From assembly GCA_963645165.1 (NCBI GenBank), contig CAVIQT010000001.1:1-25304 (forward strand): 25,304 bases of DNA, in the 5' to 3' direction. Each line of letters starts with the position of its first letter. Position 1 is the first letter of the stretch. Shown here in pieces: positions 1-7,111 of this stretch. A program made the translations under genes and the position numbers. Source of the stretch: CAG-533 sp963645165. Lineage in GTDB: Bacteria; Bacillota_I; Bacilli_A; RF39; UBA660. Under the pieces are notes generated by a model. The model did no database searches and had not been told where the DNA came from. It saw only the letters and a list, made by a program, of their open reading frames with translations.

Positions 1-229
1 GCATTATAGCTTCTATTAGTTCATATGTTCTTCCTTTAAAAAAATTATATTCATCATCTTCTAAAGATTTATAATAACTTAATTGTTCTAATAGAGTTTT
101 CTTTTTATTATGATAATTAAAATCTGTGTCTTTAGTTTTTTCTAATTCGATTAATTTTTTATAAATATCAATAATTTTAAAAGATATTTCAGTTATGTTT
201 TCTAATGTTTGTGCTACTTCTAAACTCAT
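1..229 (-). CDS. N-terminal part of an unknown protein related to the repeats of its neighbour (partial)
   Basis: The minus-strand reading frame opens at ATG 229-227 and runs without a stop off the left edge, giving 76 complete codons (it begins MSLEVAQTLENITEISF). A GGGGG ribosome binding site lies 9 bases upstream of the ATG. The visible part looks wholly alpha-helical and charged, with no signal peptide or membrane segment. The motif IDIYKKLIELEK near residues 20-31, and DDEYNFF near residues 59-65 after a Leu-rich helix, line up with the start of both internal repeats of the upstream 624-aa protein (FNLYKKLI...EEELFTPF and FKIYQQLETLEK...EENSYYEYF). It is therefore probably a paralogue of that protein. 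I do not recognise the family and cannot assign a function. It is oriented tail-to-head with the 624-aa gene across a 75-base gap. Confidence 0.75.
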   Translation of the reverse strand, partial: MSLEVAQTLENITEISFKIIDIYKKLIELEKTKDTDFNYHNKKKTLLEQLSYYKSLEDDEYNFFKGRTYELIEAIM

Positions 230-261
230 AATGGTAAGCCCCCTTTTTTATGCAAGTGGTT

Positions 262-290
262 ATACTAACATAATTTATGTGCTTTTTCAA
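262..290 (-). promoter_or_regulatory. Putative promoter of the partial left-edge gene
   Basis: Reading the minus strand, TTGAAA (plus 285-290) is followed after 17 bases by TAGTAT (plus 262-267) with a TGT just before it, an extended -10 arrangement. It sits in the 75-base gap between the two repeat-family genes. The surrounding 14-mer TTATGTTAGTATAA (plus 260-273) is repeated with one change in front of the neighbouring gene. Confidence 0.45.
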
Positions 291-304
291 GTACATTTTG
301 TTTC

Positions 305-2179
305 TTAGATAGTTTTATTTTTTTGATTAGTATCTTTATTCATTTTAATATAGTTTGCATATGAATTATCTAATGTTTCTAATATAGTTTCTTTTAATTC
401 ATCTATAGTATAATCATCTTCTTCTATATCATATGATGATAATAGTTTATATACTTCTAGTTTTATATTTTCTAATTTATCTAAAGGTACATATAATAAA
501 CCAGTTTTTAATACAGCAAGTAGTATGGCAATGTCGCGTTTATTTCTTAAATCATCTAAGTCTATATAGTTCATTAATTCTTCTACAGCACATAGTATGA
601 TGTTTTCTCCAAATAGGTTATCAGTGTTTTTGGTAGTTTCATTTGGTTTTAAGGTAATGGATTCACTTTCGGAAAAGTTATTTTTAATGCTTTTCCATTT
701 AAAACTTTCTTTAATCATTTTATTTTCTAGGGTTATAGACATAAATGATAGTAAGTATTGGATATTTATAGTGTCTATATCTTCATTATGTTCTTCGCTT
801 AAGAATTTAATTATCCATATGTTTACATTTTCATCATGACTAACTATGATATCTCTAATACTAGTTTGTGATAATTTATCTTTTTTAGCAGCATTAATAG
901 TTTTATTAAATAATGTTTCATAGAAGATAGTTTCATCTTCATAGGATATATTAAATAGTTTATTTATAATTCTATATTCTATAAAAGCATCTTCATCATC
1001 ATAGTCAATAATAGTAGTAAATGATGTTTCTGATGTATAATCACTGTTATCTTGTAAGAATATTGCTAGATAGTAAGATATTTCTTTATTACATCTAAAG
1101 TATTCATAGTATGAATTTTCTTCTTCTAGTAGTTCTTTTAATTTATTTATTAATTCTTGATATTTATTAGTATTTTTTAATCCTTGTTTTTCTAAAGTTT
1201 CTAATTGCTGATATATTTTAAATATTTCTTTGGTTATTTTTAGTATTTCTTCATATATTTCTATATCTTCATTACATAAGTTATATTCTTTTAAGTTTGA
1301 TAAGTTTAATTTATAATCTGTATTTAATCTTTTTCTTTCATTTGAATTATCTTCGATAGTTTCTAGTAAATCATCTATTAAGATATCATTTCCTTCAAAT
1401 ATAAATGGTATTGCATCTTTAGTATCTCTTAGTGATAGTGCATCTAAATATAATAAGGCTGTTTTAAAATATAGTATAGCATTAATACTTACTTCATCAT
1501 TATTAATCATATAGTCAAATATATTGTCTATTTTATTTCCAAAGTATTGATTAAAAAATAATTGTTTAATATCTTTTGGAACGTGATTATTTATATTAAT
1601 ATCGTCTTTTAAAGTAAGTGGTAAGTCTTTAAAATCATTTTCTAATAGCTCACTTTCTAGTGCAGGATTTAAGTATGATAGTAGTAGTCTATTATTAATA
1701 TCTTCTTTATTTTGATATATACCCATTAAATTATATAGACTTTTATAAAATGATAGTTCTAAGTAAGGTATTTCTCTTGATAAGTAGTTAATAGCGTTTT
1801 CATAGTCAGTACTAGATAATAGATTAACATAGTTAGGGTCTACCCAGGCTTTAAAGTAAGATTTATCTAGTAAGTATAAGAATTCTAAGATATAAAGTAT
1901 TCTTTTAATTATATAGGCTTCTTCTTCTTTGCTAAAAAGAACACTTATTTCATCATCTACATTTATTTTAGCGTTATTTTTTAAGTATATAAAGGCATCT
2001 TTAGCAAGTGTAGGGTTAGCTCTAAAGGGAGTAAATAGTTCTTCTTCTTTAGAGATAAGACTTTTTATTTTAGTTATTATTTCTTTTCTTTTATTATTTT
2101 CAGTTATTAGTTTTTTATATAAGTTAAATAGTTCTATTTCAGTTTTACAGATTTTATCTAATAGTTTAATATTTACCAT
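305..2179 (-). CDS. Unknown protein made of two tandem ~300-residue repeats
   Basis: This is a 624-aa protein, probably cytoplasmic, all-helical and acidic (rich in E, D, K, N, L, I), with no signal peptide, membrane helix or catalytic motif that I can recognise. I chose ATG 2179-2177 (MVNIKLLDK) because AAGGGGG lies 6 bases upstream. A longer frame reaching 2260 has no ribosome binding site and runs through the putative promoter. Comparing the protein with itself shows a duplication. Residues ~12-285 and ~310-610 share FNLYKKLI / FKIYQQLE, EEELFTPFRAN / ENSYYEYFRCN (res. 45-55 and 354-364), EEEAYIIKRI / DEDAFIEYRI and, near the ends, ILYFKTALLYLDALSL / LLAVLKTGLLYVPLDKL. The downstream partial gene carries the same N-terminal motif. 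Function is unknown. It is divergent from rpsD and separately transcribed. Confidence 0.85.
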   Translation of the reverse strand: MVNIKLLDKICKTEIELFNLYKKLITENNKRKEIITKIKSLISKEEELFTPFRANPTLAKDAFIYLKNNAKINVDDEISVLFSKEEEAYIIKRILYILEFLYLLDKSYFKAWVDPNYVNLLSSTDYENAINYLSREIPYLELSFYKSLYNLMGIYQNKEDINNRLLLSYLNPALESELLENDFKDLPLTLKDDININNHVPKDIKQLFFNQYFGNKIDNIFDYMINNDEVSINAILYFKTALLYLDALSLRDTKDAIPFIFEGNDILIDDLLETIEDNSNERKRLNTDYKLNLSNLKEYNLCNEDIEIYEEILKITKEIFKIYQQLETLEKQGLKNTNKYQELINKLKELLEEENSYYEYFRCNKEISYYLAIFLQDNSDYTSETSFTTIIDYDDEDAFIEYRIINKLFNISYEDETIFYETLFNKTINAAKKDKLSQTSIRDIIVSHDENVNIWIIKFLSEEHNEDIDTINIQYLLSFMSITLENKMIKESFKWKSIKNNFSESESITLKPNETTKNTDNLFGENIILCAVEELMNYIDLDDLRNKRDIAILLAVLKTGLLYVPLDKLENIKLEVYKLLSSYDIEEDDYTIDELKETILETLDNSYANYIKMNKDTNQKNKTI

Positions 2180-2210
2180 AATAATCCCCCTTAAATAAAT
2201 ATTAATGCTT

Positions 2211-2239
2211 ATATTAACATAAAGATATTTTATAGTAAA
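2211..2239 (-). promoter_or_regulatory. Putative promoter of the 624-aa repeat protein
   Basis: On the minus strand TTTACT (plus 2234-2239) is followed after 17 bases by TAATAT (plus 2211-2216) preceded by TGT (extended -10). It lies about 30 bases upstream of the chosen start. The 14-mer TTATGTTAATATAA (plus 2209-2222) matches 13 of 14 bases of the element upstream of the paralogous left-edge gene. Confidence 0.5.
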
Positions 2240-2248
2240 GAAATTTAT

Positions 2249-2278
2249 TTGACAAAACACATATATTTAATATATAAT
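2249..2278 (+). promoter_or_regulatory. rpsD promoter (sigma-A type)
   Basis: A perfect TTGACA (2249-2254) and a perfect TATAAT (2273-2278) are separated by 18 bases. Transcription should start near 2285, just before the first arm of the leader stem. It is divergent from the promoter of the repeat-protein gene, with the two -35 boxes only 9 bases apart. Confidence 0.85.
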
Positions 2279-2285
2279 ACTCACG

Positions 2286-2429
2286 TATTTAGGCAGATTT
2301 CTAGATATTATTAATTTAGGTGTTTATTTGAAATAACTTTAGTAACTTATCTGCCTAAGGGAAAAAGATAATAAACACTCTTAATAGTATTAGATATTCT
2401 TTCTATTACAAAGGAAAGGAGAAAACTTT
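2286..2429 (+). ncRNA. rpsD 5' leader, probable S4 autoregulatory RNA with pseudoknot
   Basis: The ~145-base leader contains a perfect 10-bp stem, TTAGGCAGAT (2289-2298) with ATCTGCCTAA (2349-2358). Inside its loop GTGTTTATT (2320-2328) is perfectly complementary to AATAAACAC (2370-2378) beyond the stem, so the two helices form an H-type pseudoknot. The second helix ends ~50 bases before the rpsD start, and the ribosome binding site (AAGGAAAGGAG, 2411-2421) follows. Established knowledge: in Bacilli rpsD is monocistronic and S4 represses its own synthesis through a structured leader, and E. coli S4 binds a pseudoknot in the alpha mRNA. That this leader binds S4 is inferred from position and fold. 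Confidence 0.7.
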
Positions 2430-3032
2430 ATGGCAAAATATACTGGACCTATGTATAAAAAAGCTCGTAGATTAAATTTTTCTATTTTAGAAAATGGTAA
2501 AGAGTTAGCAAAGAAACCTTATGCTCCAGGTATTCATGGAACTAGTAGAAGAAAGAAATTAAGTGAATATGGTATTCAGTTAGAAGAAAAACAAAAGGTT
2601 AGATTTATGTATGGTTTAACTGAAAAACAATTCCATAGAACATTTGAAAGAGCTTCTAAAATGAAGGGTATTGCTGGTGAAAATTTACTTAAACTTCTTG
2701 AAAGTAGATTAGATAATGTTGTTTATCGTATGGGCTTAGCAAATACTAGAAGAGGTGCTAGACAATTAGTAAACCATGGGCATATTTTAGTTAATGGAGA
2801 ATGTGTTAATATTCCTTCATATACTGTTAAACCTGGTAGTACTATTTCTGTAAAAGAAAAATCACTTAATCATCCAGCAATGAAGGCTGCTTTAGAAAAT
2901 ACTTTAAATAGACCTGCATATGTTGAATTTGATGCTAAGAAAATGTCAGGAACTTATGTAAGACTTCCTGAAAGAAGTGAATTAAATGCAGATATTAATG
3001 AATCATTAATTGTTGAGTTCTATAATAGATAG
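2430..3032 (+). CDS. rpsD: 30S ribosomal protein S4
   Basis: S4 is a primary 16S rRNA binder that nucleates assembly of the 30S body and helps decoding accuracy. The 200-aa product has the family length and starts MAKYTGPMYKKARRLN. It lacks the N-terminal four-Cys zinc knuckle found in some S4 proteins (zinc-free type). The S4 RNA-binding domain occupies about residues 90-150 (SRLDNVVYRMGLANTRRGAR, then VNHGHILVNG). A strong site, AAGGAAAGGAG, precedes the ATG by 8 bases. The gene stands alone between its own promoter and leader and a terminator, away from the alpha operon at 23-25 kb. This is the arrangement of Bacilli rather than clostridia and fits autoregulation by S4 through the leader. 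Confidence 0.98.
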   Translation: MAKYTGPMYKKARRLNFSILENGKELAKKPYAPGIHGTSRRKKLSEYGIQLEEKQKVRFMYGLTEKQFHRTFERASKMKGIAGENLLKLLESRLDNVVYRMGLANTRRGARQLVNHGHILVNGECVNIPSYTVKPGSTISVKEKSLNHPAMKAALENTLNRPAYVEFDAKKMSGTYVRLPERSELNADINESLIVEFYNR

Positions 3033-3062
3033 TATCGGAATAATCCGATATTATTTTTTTTA
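3033..3062 (+). terminator. Rho-independent terminator of rpsD
   Basis: A 7-bp perfect stem TATCGGA (3033-3039) / TCCGATA (3044-3050) with loop ATAA is followed by a T-rich run. It overlaps the stop codon region of rpsD. Confidence 0.85.
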
Positions 3063-3091
3063 TTTTAAACTAGTCATATATTAAAATATAT

Positions 3092-3099
3092 GCTATTAT
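3092..3099 (+). promoter_or_regulatory. Weak candidate extended -10 for the GH31 gene
   Basis: TGCTATTAT (3091-3099) has the TGn extension and a near-consensus -10. I see no good -35 box. It lies ~25 bases upstream of the GH31 start and just after the rpsD terminator, so a promoter is needed about here. Confidence 0.3.
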
Positions 3100-3123
3100 A
3101 TAGATGATAGAAAGGGTTTATAT

Positions 3124-5535
3124 ATGGCTAGTTTACAAGAACATTTTTATTATCCTAATTATAATTTAGCAGCTTCTAATAAAGATGCAATGTTTATAGG
3201 TAAGAATTATCGCATTACTATATTAAGTGAAGTTTTAATTCGATTTGAATTTTCACCTAGTGGGCAGTTTGAGGATAGACCTACTGAGCTAGCTTCTTTT
3301 AGAGCGTTTACTGTACCTAGATTTAATAAAAAAGAAGATGATAGATTTTTAATAATAACTACTAAGTATTTTAAATTAGAATATGAAAAGAATAAACCTT
3401 TTTATGGTTCTAAACTTGCTCCTGATCAAAATTTAAAAGTAACTTTAAATAATACTGATAAATTCTGGTTTTTTGGGGCAGCAGAAGCAAGAAACTTTAA
3501 GGGTACTACATATTCTTTAGATAATGAACTTGGCCATGCTAAGTATTTAAATGGTTTATATTCTACTGATGGTTTTGTTTCTATTGATGATAGTAAGTCA
3601 TTATTATTTAATCAAGATGGTTCTTTTGGTAAGAGAAGTGATGCTAGAATTGATACTTATTTGTTTATGTATCGTAAGGATTTTGGTTTTTGTTTAAGAG
3701 ATTATTTTAAGTTAACTGGTAAGCCAGCTTTAATTCCTCGTTATGCTTTAGGAAATTGGTGGCATAAAAATATATCTTATAGTACGTTATCTATTGAAAA
3801 TTTAGTTTGGAATTTTAATAAAGATGATATTCCTTTATCTGTTTTCTTATTTGGAAGTTATTGGCATATTCAAAATAAAAATACTGATTCTGGGTTTACT
3901 TTTAATTATAAGTTAATTGAAAATCCTAGGGAGTTAATTAGTAATTTACATAGTAAAAAGATTAGAGTAGGTCTTTCGATAAATCCAGTTGATGGTATTT
4001 ATCCAGATGAAATAGCGTATAAAAGATTTAAAGAAAAGATTAATTATTCTAAAGAAGGAGTAATACCTTTTAATGTGTTTGATAAGAATACTATAAATAC
4101 TTATTTTAGTGAATTAATTAATCCATTGTATGATATAGGTACAGACTTTTTTTGGATAGATTATGATAATATTAAAGATTTATATACTTTAAGAGCGTTA
4201 AATTATTATCATTTTAATGATTATAAAAAGTTTAGGGAAAAGCGTGGTATTATTTTAAGTCGTAATGGTTTAGTAGCGTCTCATAAGTATCCAATATTAT
4301 ATAGTGGTAGAACTATTGTAGGATGGGAAAATTTAGATTTACTTCCAGAGTTTAATTCTAAGAGTTCTAATATGGGTATTAGTTTTTGGAGTCATGATAT
4401 TGGTGGTTATAAAGAGGGTATTGAAGATCCTGAGTTATATATGAGATTTATAGAGTTTGGAGTTTATTCGCCTATTTTAAGATTATCTTCTGATGCATCT
4501 CATTATTATAAAAGAGAGCCTTGGCTTTGGGATGTTAAAACATTTTCAGTAGTCAAAGAATATTTACATCTTAGACATGAGTTAATTCCTTATATTTATA
4601 CAGAGAGTTATAAATATCATAAGACAGGACTTCCTTTAGTACAGCCAATTTATTATAAGTATCCAGAAATATATGATGAACCTATGTATAAAAATGAGTA
4701 TTATTTTGGAACAGAGTTATTTATAGCGCCTATTACGACTAAGAAAGATATATTAATGAATCGTACAGTACAAAGAATATTTTTACCTGATGGTATTTGG
4801 TATGATTTTAAAACGGGTAAGAAGTTTATTGGGGGTAAGCGTTATGTAACTTTTTATAAGGATGAAGATTATCCAGTGTTTGCTAAGAGGGGTACTATTA
4901 TTCCTAAGGCTATATTAGATGAGGATAATATTAATGATACTGATGCACCTAAGAAGATGGAAATAGTTATCTTTCCTGGCAAGAGTAATACTTATAAATT
5001 GTATGAAGATGATGGTATTAGTTCTATGTATGAAGAAGGTTATTATTTAATTACTGATATTGATTATAATTATCAAAGTAATAATTTTACGGTTATTATA
5101 AGGCCAGTTGAGGGTAAAACAGAGATAGTACCAAGTTTAAGAGATTATAAAATTAGGTTTAGAAATACTAGAAAGCCAGAAGATGTTATTTTATATATTG
5201 GGGAAGATAAAATAAGTTCTTTTAAATCGTATATAGATGGAAATGATTTTGTAGTAGAAATAAAGGATGTAAGTCCTTCTAAACAGGTATCTTTAAATTG
5301 TAAGGGTAAAGATATTGAAATAGCGGCAGAGAGAATTATTAATGAGGATATTGATTCGATCTTAAGTGATTTACAAATAAATACTAGTTTAAAAGAAACT
5401 GTTAGTGATATATTATTTAGTGATAAGGAAATTAAGCGTAAGCGTATTGAGATACGTAAGTTAAGAAGAAAAGGTTTACATGGTAAGTATGTTAATATGT
5501 TTATGAGGTTATTAGAATATTTAGCAGAGTTATAG
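3124..5535 (+). CDS. Glycoside hydrolase family 31 protein (alpha-glucosidase-like) with unusual acid/base site
   Basis: The 803-aa protein is probably cytoplasmic (no signal peptide). GH31 signatures are clear: PRYALGNWW at residues 205-213 opening the barrel, the nucleophile segment FFWIDYDN with Asp346, and SFWSHDIGGY at 420-429 with the substrate-binding His424-Asp425. A beta-sandwich precedes the barrel (~1-200), beta domains follow it (~500-730), and a basic helical tail ends the protein. GH31 enzymes cleave alpha-glucosides or related alpha-linked sugars with retention. The general acid/base Asp normally lies in a W-[SG]-G-D segment. Here the aligned segment is YSGRT, with Arg396 in place of Asp. 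I recall similar GRT variants in other Firmicute GH31 proteins, so this may be a subfamily of different activity. The ribosome binding site is AAAGGG. The next gene follows after 11 bases and is probably co-transcribed. The exact substrate cannot be read from the sequence. Confidence 0.88.
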   Translation: MASLQEHFYYPNYNLAASNKDAMFIGKNYRITILSEVLIRFEFSPSGQFEDRPTELASFRAFTVPRFNKKEDDRFLIITTKYFKLEYEKNKPFYGSKLAPDQNLKVTLNNTDKFWFFGAAEARNFKGTTYSLDNELGHAKYLNGLYSTDGFVSIDDSKSLLFNQDGSFGKRSDARIDTYLFMYRKDFGFCLRDYFKLTGKPALIPRYALGNWWHKNISYSTLSIENLVWNFNKDDIPLSVFLFGSYWHIQNKNTDSGFTFNYKLIENPRELISNLHSKKIRVGLSINPVDGIYPDEIAYKRFKEKINYSKEGVIPFNVFDKNTINTYFSELINPLYDIGTDFFWIDYDNIKDLYTLRALNYYHFNDYKKFREKRGIILSRNGLVASHKYPILYSGRTIVGWENLDLLPEFNSKSSNMGISFWSHDIGGYKEGIEDPELYMRFIEFGVYSPILRLSSDASHYYKREPWLWDVKTFSVVKEYLHLRHELIPYIYTESYKYHKTGLPLVQPIYYKYPEIYDEPMYKNEYYFGTELFIAPITTKKDILMNRTVQRIFLPDGIWYDFKTGKKFIGGKRYVTFYKDEDYPVFAKRGTIIPKAILDEDNINDTDAPKKMEIVIFPGKSNTYKLYEDDGISSMYEEGYYLITDIDYNYQSNNFTVIIRPVEGKTEIVPSLRDYKIRFRNTRKPEDVILYIGEDKISSFKSYIDGNDFVVEIKDVSPSKQVSLNCKGKDIEIAAERIINEDIDSILSDLQINTSLKETVSDILFSDKEIKRKRIEIRKLRRKGLHGKYVNMFMRLLEYLAEL

Positions 5536-5546
5536 GAGAAAGAAAA

Positions 5547-6185
5547 ATGGATAAAAATAAAAAGGTTATTATATTATTAGTTTGTGTAATTTTATTATTA
5601 TGTGGGGTAGTTGGTTTTTTAACATATAAGTTAAGTAAGAAGGATTTATCTAGTAAAGATGATGTTAATGTAAGTGAAGAGGTAACTTGTAAGTCAGATA
5701 CTGATATTAACTGCATTTATTATGAAGAAAGTGGTTTTAAAATTGAAAAGAAGTTAGGTAGAAATCAGGATTATTATATTAATGGGAAGCATATTAATAA
5801 TGTTATAAATGTACGGGTTAAAGGGATTATAGATAATAAATATATTATTATTGATGACGGCGATGCTGATTTTTCTGATACATTGTATGATTTAAATGGT
5901 TTACCTGTAATTTTTGATCACCCTGATAATGTGTGGGTAGATAATGTAGAAATGTCATTTTCTGATAATATTTTAACAATTGTATCTTTTACTGTGATAG
6001 ATGGTTACCTTAGCGATACGGTATATGAAGATTTTGATATTTGTACTTATAAACCACTTGATTATATAGTTTATCTTAAACAGGAAGTAGAGTATAGAGA
6101 TGGGAAGTTTGGAACTCCAAAGACTATTGAAAGTAGAACAATAAAAGATGAAATAGAAGAGTATGGTTTTAATATAGAGTGTTAA
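5547..6185 (+). CDS. Membrane-anchored protein of unknown function
   Basis: This is a 212-aa protein with a short basic N-terminus, one membrane helix (about residues 7-27, VIILLVCVILLLCGVVGFL) and a ~180-residue outer part. The latter seems beta-rich, with repeated aspartates (IIIDDGDADFSD at 100-111) and four outside cysteines (48, 56, 166 and the C-terminal residue 212). These could form two disulphides. The helix is not followed by a clear cleavage site or lipobox, so an anchored topology is more likely than secretion. A GGAGAAAG site precedes the ATG by a few bases, and the start lies 11 bases after the GH31 stop, suggesting one transcript closed by the terminator at 6214. I do not recognise the domain. 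The link to the GH31 protein is by position only. Confidence 0.75.
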   Translation: MDKNKKVIILLVCVILLLCGVVGFLTYKLSKKDLSSKDDVNVSEEVTCKSDTDINCIYYEESGFKIEKKLGRNQDYYINGKHINNVINVRVKGIIDNKYIIIDDGDADFSDTLYDLNGLPVIFDHPDNVWVDNVEMSFSDNILTIVSFTVIDGYLSDTVYEDFDICTYKPLDYIVYLKQEVEYRDGKFGTPKTIESRTIKDEIEEYGFNIEC

Positions 6186-6213
6186 TTTATTGTATAAATT
6201 ATTAATAAATGGT

Positions 6214-6242
6214 AAAAGAACTTGTTATGGGTTCTTTTTTTT
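6214..6242 (+). terminator. Rho-independent terminator after the GH31 / membrane-protein pair
   Basis: The 8-bp perfect stem AAAAGAAC (6214-6221) / GTTCTTTT (6231-6238) has a 9-base loop and continues into a T run to 6242. It lies inside the open frame upstream of the next gene, which argues that the next gene starts downstream of it. Confidence 0.75.
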
Positions 6243-6297
6243 GATAGTATTAGTTTGTAAGTATTTTAATAATATTGTTATGGTAGGTGACTTAAGG

Positions 6298-6873
6298 TTG
6301 AAAAATTTTATTAGAAATAGAACATTTTTATATATTGTTATTATCGGGGTTTTGATAGTTTCTTTTGCAGGTGCAACTTATGCGATATTTACAACAACTA
6401 CATCTCAAACCGGAACTAATACGATAACGACTGTGTCTTGTATTAATTTAACTTTTTCTAATCAGTCAAGTGCGATTAATTTAAAGTATACTTATCCGGT
6501 AAGTGATGCGACTGGTAAGGCAAAAACTCCATATTCTTTTACTTTGACTAATAATTGCGGGGCGCCTTTATCAGCTGTTATTGCTTTTGAAAAGACTAGT
6601 TCTTCTACACTTTCTTCTTCTTTTGTTAAAACTTATTTTGGAACTACAAGTAGTTCGGGGACACTTAGTTATTTATCTAATTTAACTACTGTTGATGCTA
6701 AAAATGGAGGAACTGCGTATAAGCTTACTGAGGATTATTTTGCAGTTGGTGCTTCTAAAACATATTATTTAAGACTTTGGCTGGCTGAAGAGGTTGATGA
6801 AAGTGATGGGGCTGAAAATAAAACATTAACTGGAACTATTATTGTAAAAACTACTGCTAAAAGTTCTTCTTAG
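6298..6873 (+). CDS. Exported TasA/camelysin-like (SipW-substrate-type) small protein
   Basis: This is a 191-aa protein. I place the start at TTG 6298-6300 because AGGTGA sits 7 bases upstream and the terminator at 6214-6242 rules out the longer frame from 6190. The N-terminus KNFIRNRTFLYIVIIGVLIV is a basic then hydrophobic export signal, followed by SFAGATYAIFT. That Gly-Ala-Thr-Tyr-Ala form resembles the segment before the cleavage site in SipW-processed proteins (TasA, camelysin), with cleavage likely after Ala29. The mature part is Ser/Thr/Gly-rich and probably a beta-sandwich, with only two cysteines (48 and 87) that may pair. No LPxTG sorting signal or C-terminal anchor is seen. In TasA relatives such proteins form surface fibres. 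Whether this one does is inference. No SipW-type peptidase gene lies in the window. Confidence 0.65.
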   Translation: MKNFIRNRTFLYIVIIGVLIVSFAGATYAIFTTTTSQTGTNTITTVSCINLTFSNQSSAINLKYTYPVSDATGKAKTPYSFTLTNNCGAPLSAVIAFEKTSSSTLSSSFVKTYFGTTSSSGTLSYLSNLTTVDAKNGGTAYKLTEDYFAVGASKTYYLRLWLAEEVDESDGAENKTLTGTIIVKTTAKSSS

Positions 6874-6877
6874 GTAC

Positions 6878-6906
6878 TTGATTGTTCTTTTTAAATAATT
6901 TATAAT
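6878..6906 (+). promoter_or_regulatory. Promoter of the leucine T-box operon
   Basis: TTGATT (6878-6883) and a perfect TATAAT (6901-6906) are spaced by 17 bases, just after the stop codon of the exported-protein gene. Transcription would begin near 6913, before stem I of the T-box. Confidence 0.75.
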
Positions 6907-6912
6907 ACGTAT

Positions 6913-7097
6913 TAAGCAGATGAAAGAAGAGTAGTAAAAATATTTCTTTTTGAAGAAAGTTAGTGGTTGATGGAAACTAATAAAAGATTATTTTGAACTT
7001 GCTTTGGGATGTGTTAGGAGAAGTCCTTTATAACTTTAGAGTTTAATTAAGGTGGTACCACGGTTTTTCGTCCTTTGAAAGATCGTGTTTTTTATTT
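6913..7097 (+). ncRNA. Leucine T-box leader (specifier CTT) with terminator
   Basis: A T-box RNA senses uncharged tRNA and opens the terminator when charging is low. The conserved T-box sequence AAGGTGGTACCACG is at 7049-7062, and its TGGT can pair with the ACCA end of a tRNA whose discriminator base is A, as in tRNA-Leu. In stem I the helix AAAATATTTCTTTT (6937-6950) / AAAAGATTATTTT (6982-6994) is flanked by AGTA (6933-6936) on one side and GAA (6995-6997) on the other, the loop-E pattern of a specifier loop. The three bases after GAA are CTT (6998-7000), a leucine codon. The terminator stem CACGGTTTTT (7059-7068) / AAAGATCGTG (7078-7087) runs into a T tract and shares its first arm with the T-box, so antitermination excludes it. 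leuS downstream supports the leucine call. Confidence 0.92.
7059..7097 (+). terminator. Regulated terminator of the leucine T-box
   Basis: A 10-bp stem including two G-T pairs (7059-7068 with 7078-7087) is followed by TTTTTTATTTT. Its 5' arm overlaps the ACCACG end of the T-box, the hallmark of mutually exclusive terminator and antiterminator. Confidence 0.85.
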
Positions 7098-7111
7098 TAA
7101 GGAGGATTTAG

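Noticed and set aside
2180..2260. N-terminal extension of the 624-aa repeat protein by 27 residues
   Set aside because: No ribosome binding site before it, and it would run through the predicted -35/-10 region. ATG 2179 has a strong GGGGG site at good distance.
5501..5716. Minus-strand frame opposite the start of the anchored protein
   Set aside because: Lies on top of a well-supported plus-strand gene with its own ribosome binding site, and has none itself.
6190..6297. Upstream start for the exported TasA-like protein
   Set aside because: The stretch contains a Rho-independent terminator, and TTG 6298 has AGGTGA 7 bases upstream and begins with a proper export signal.
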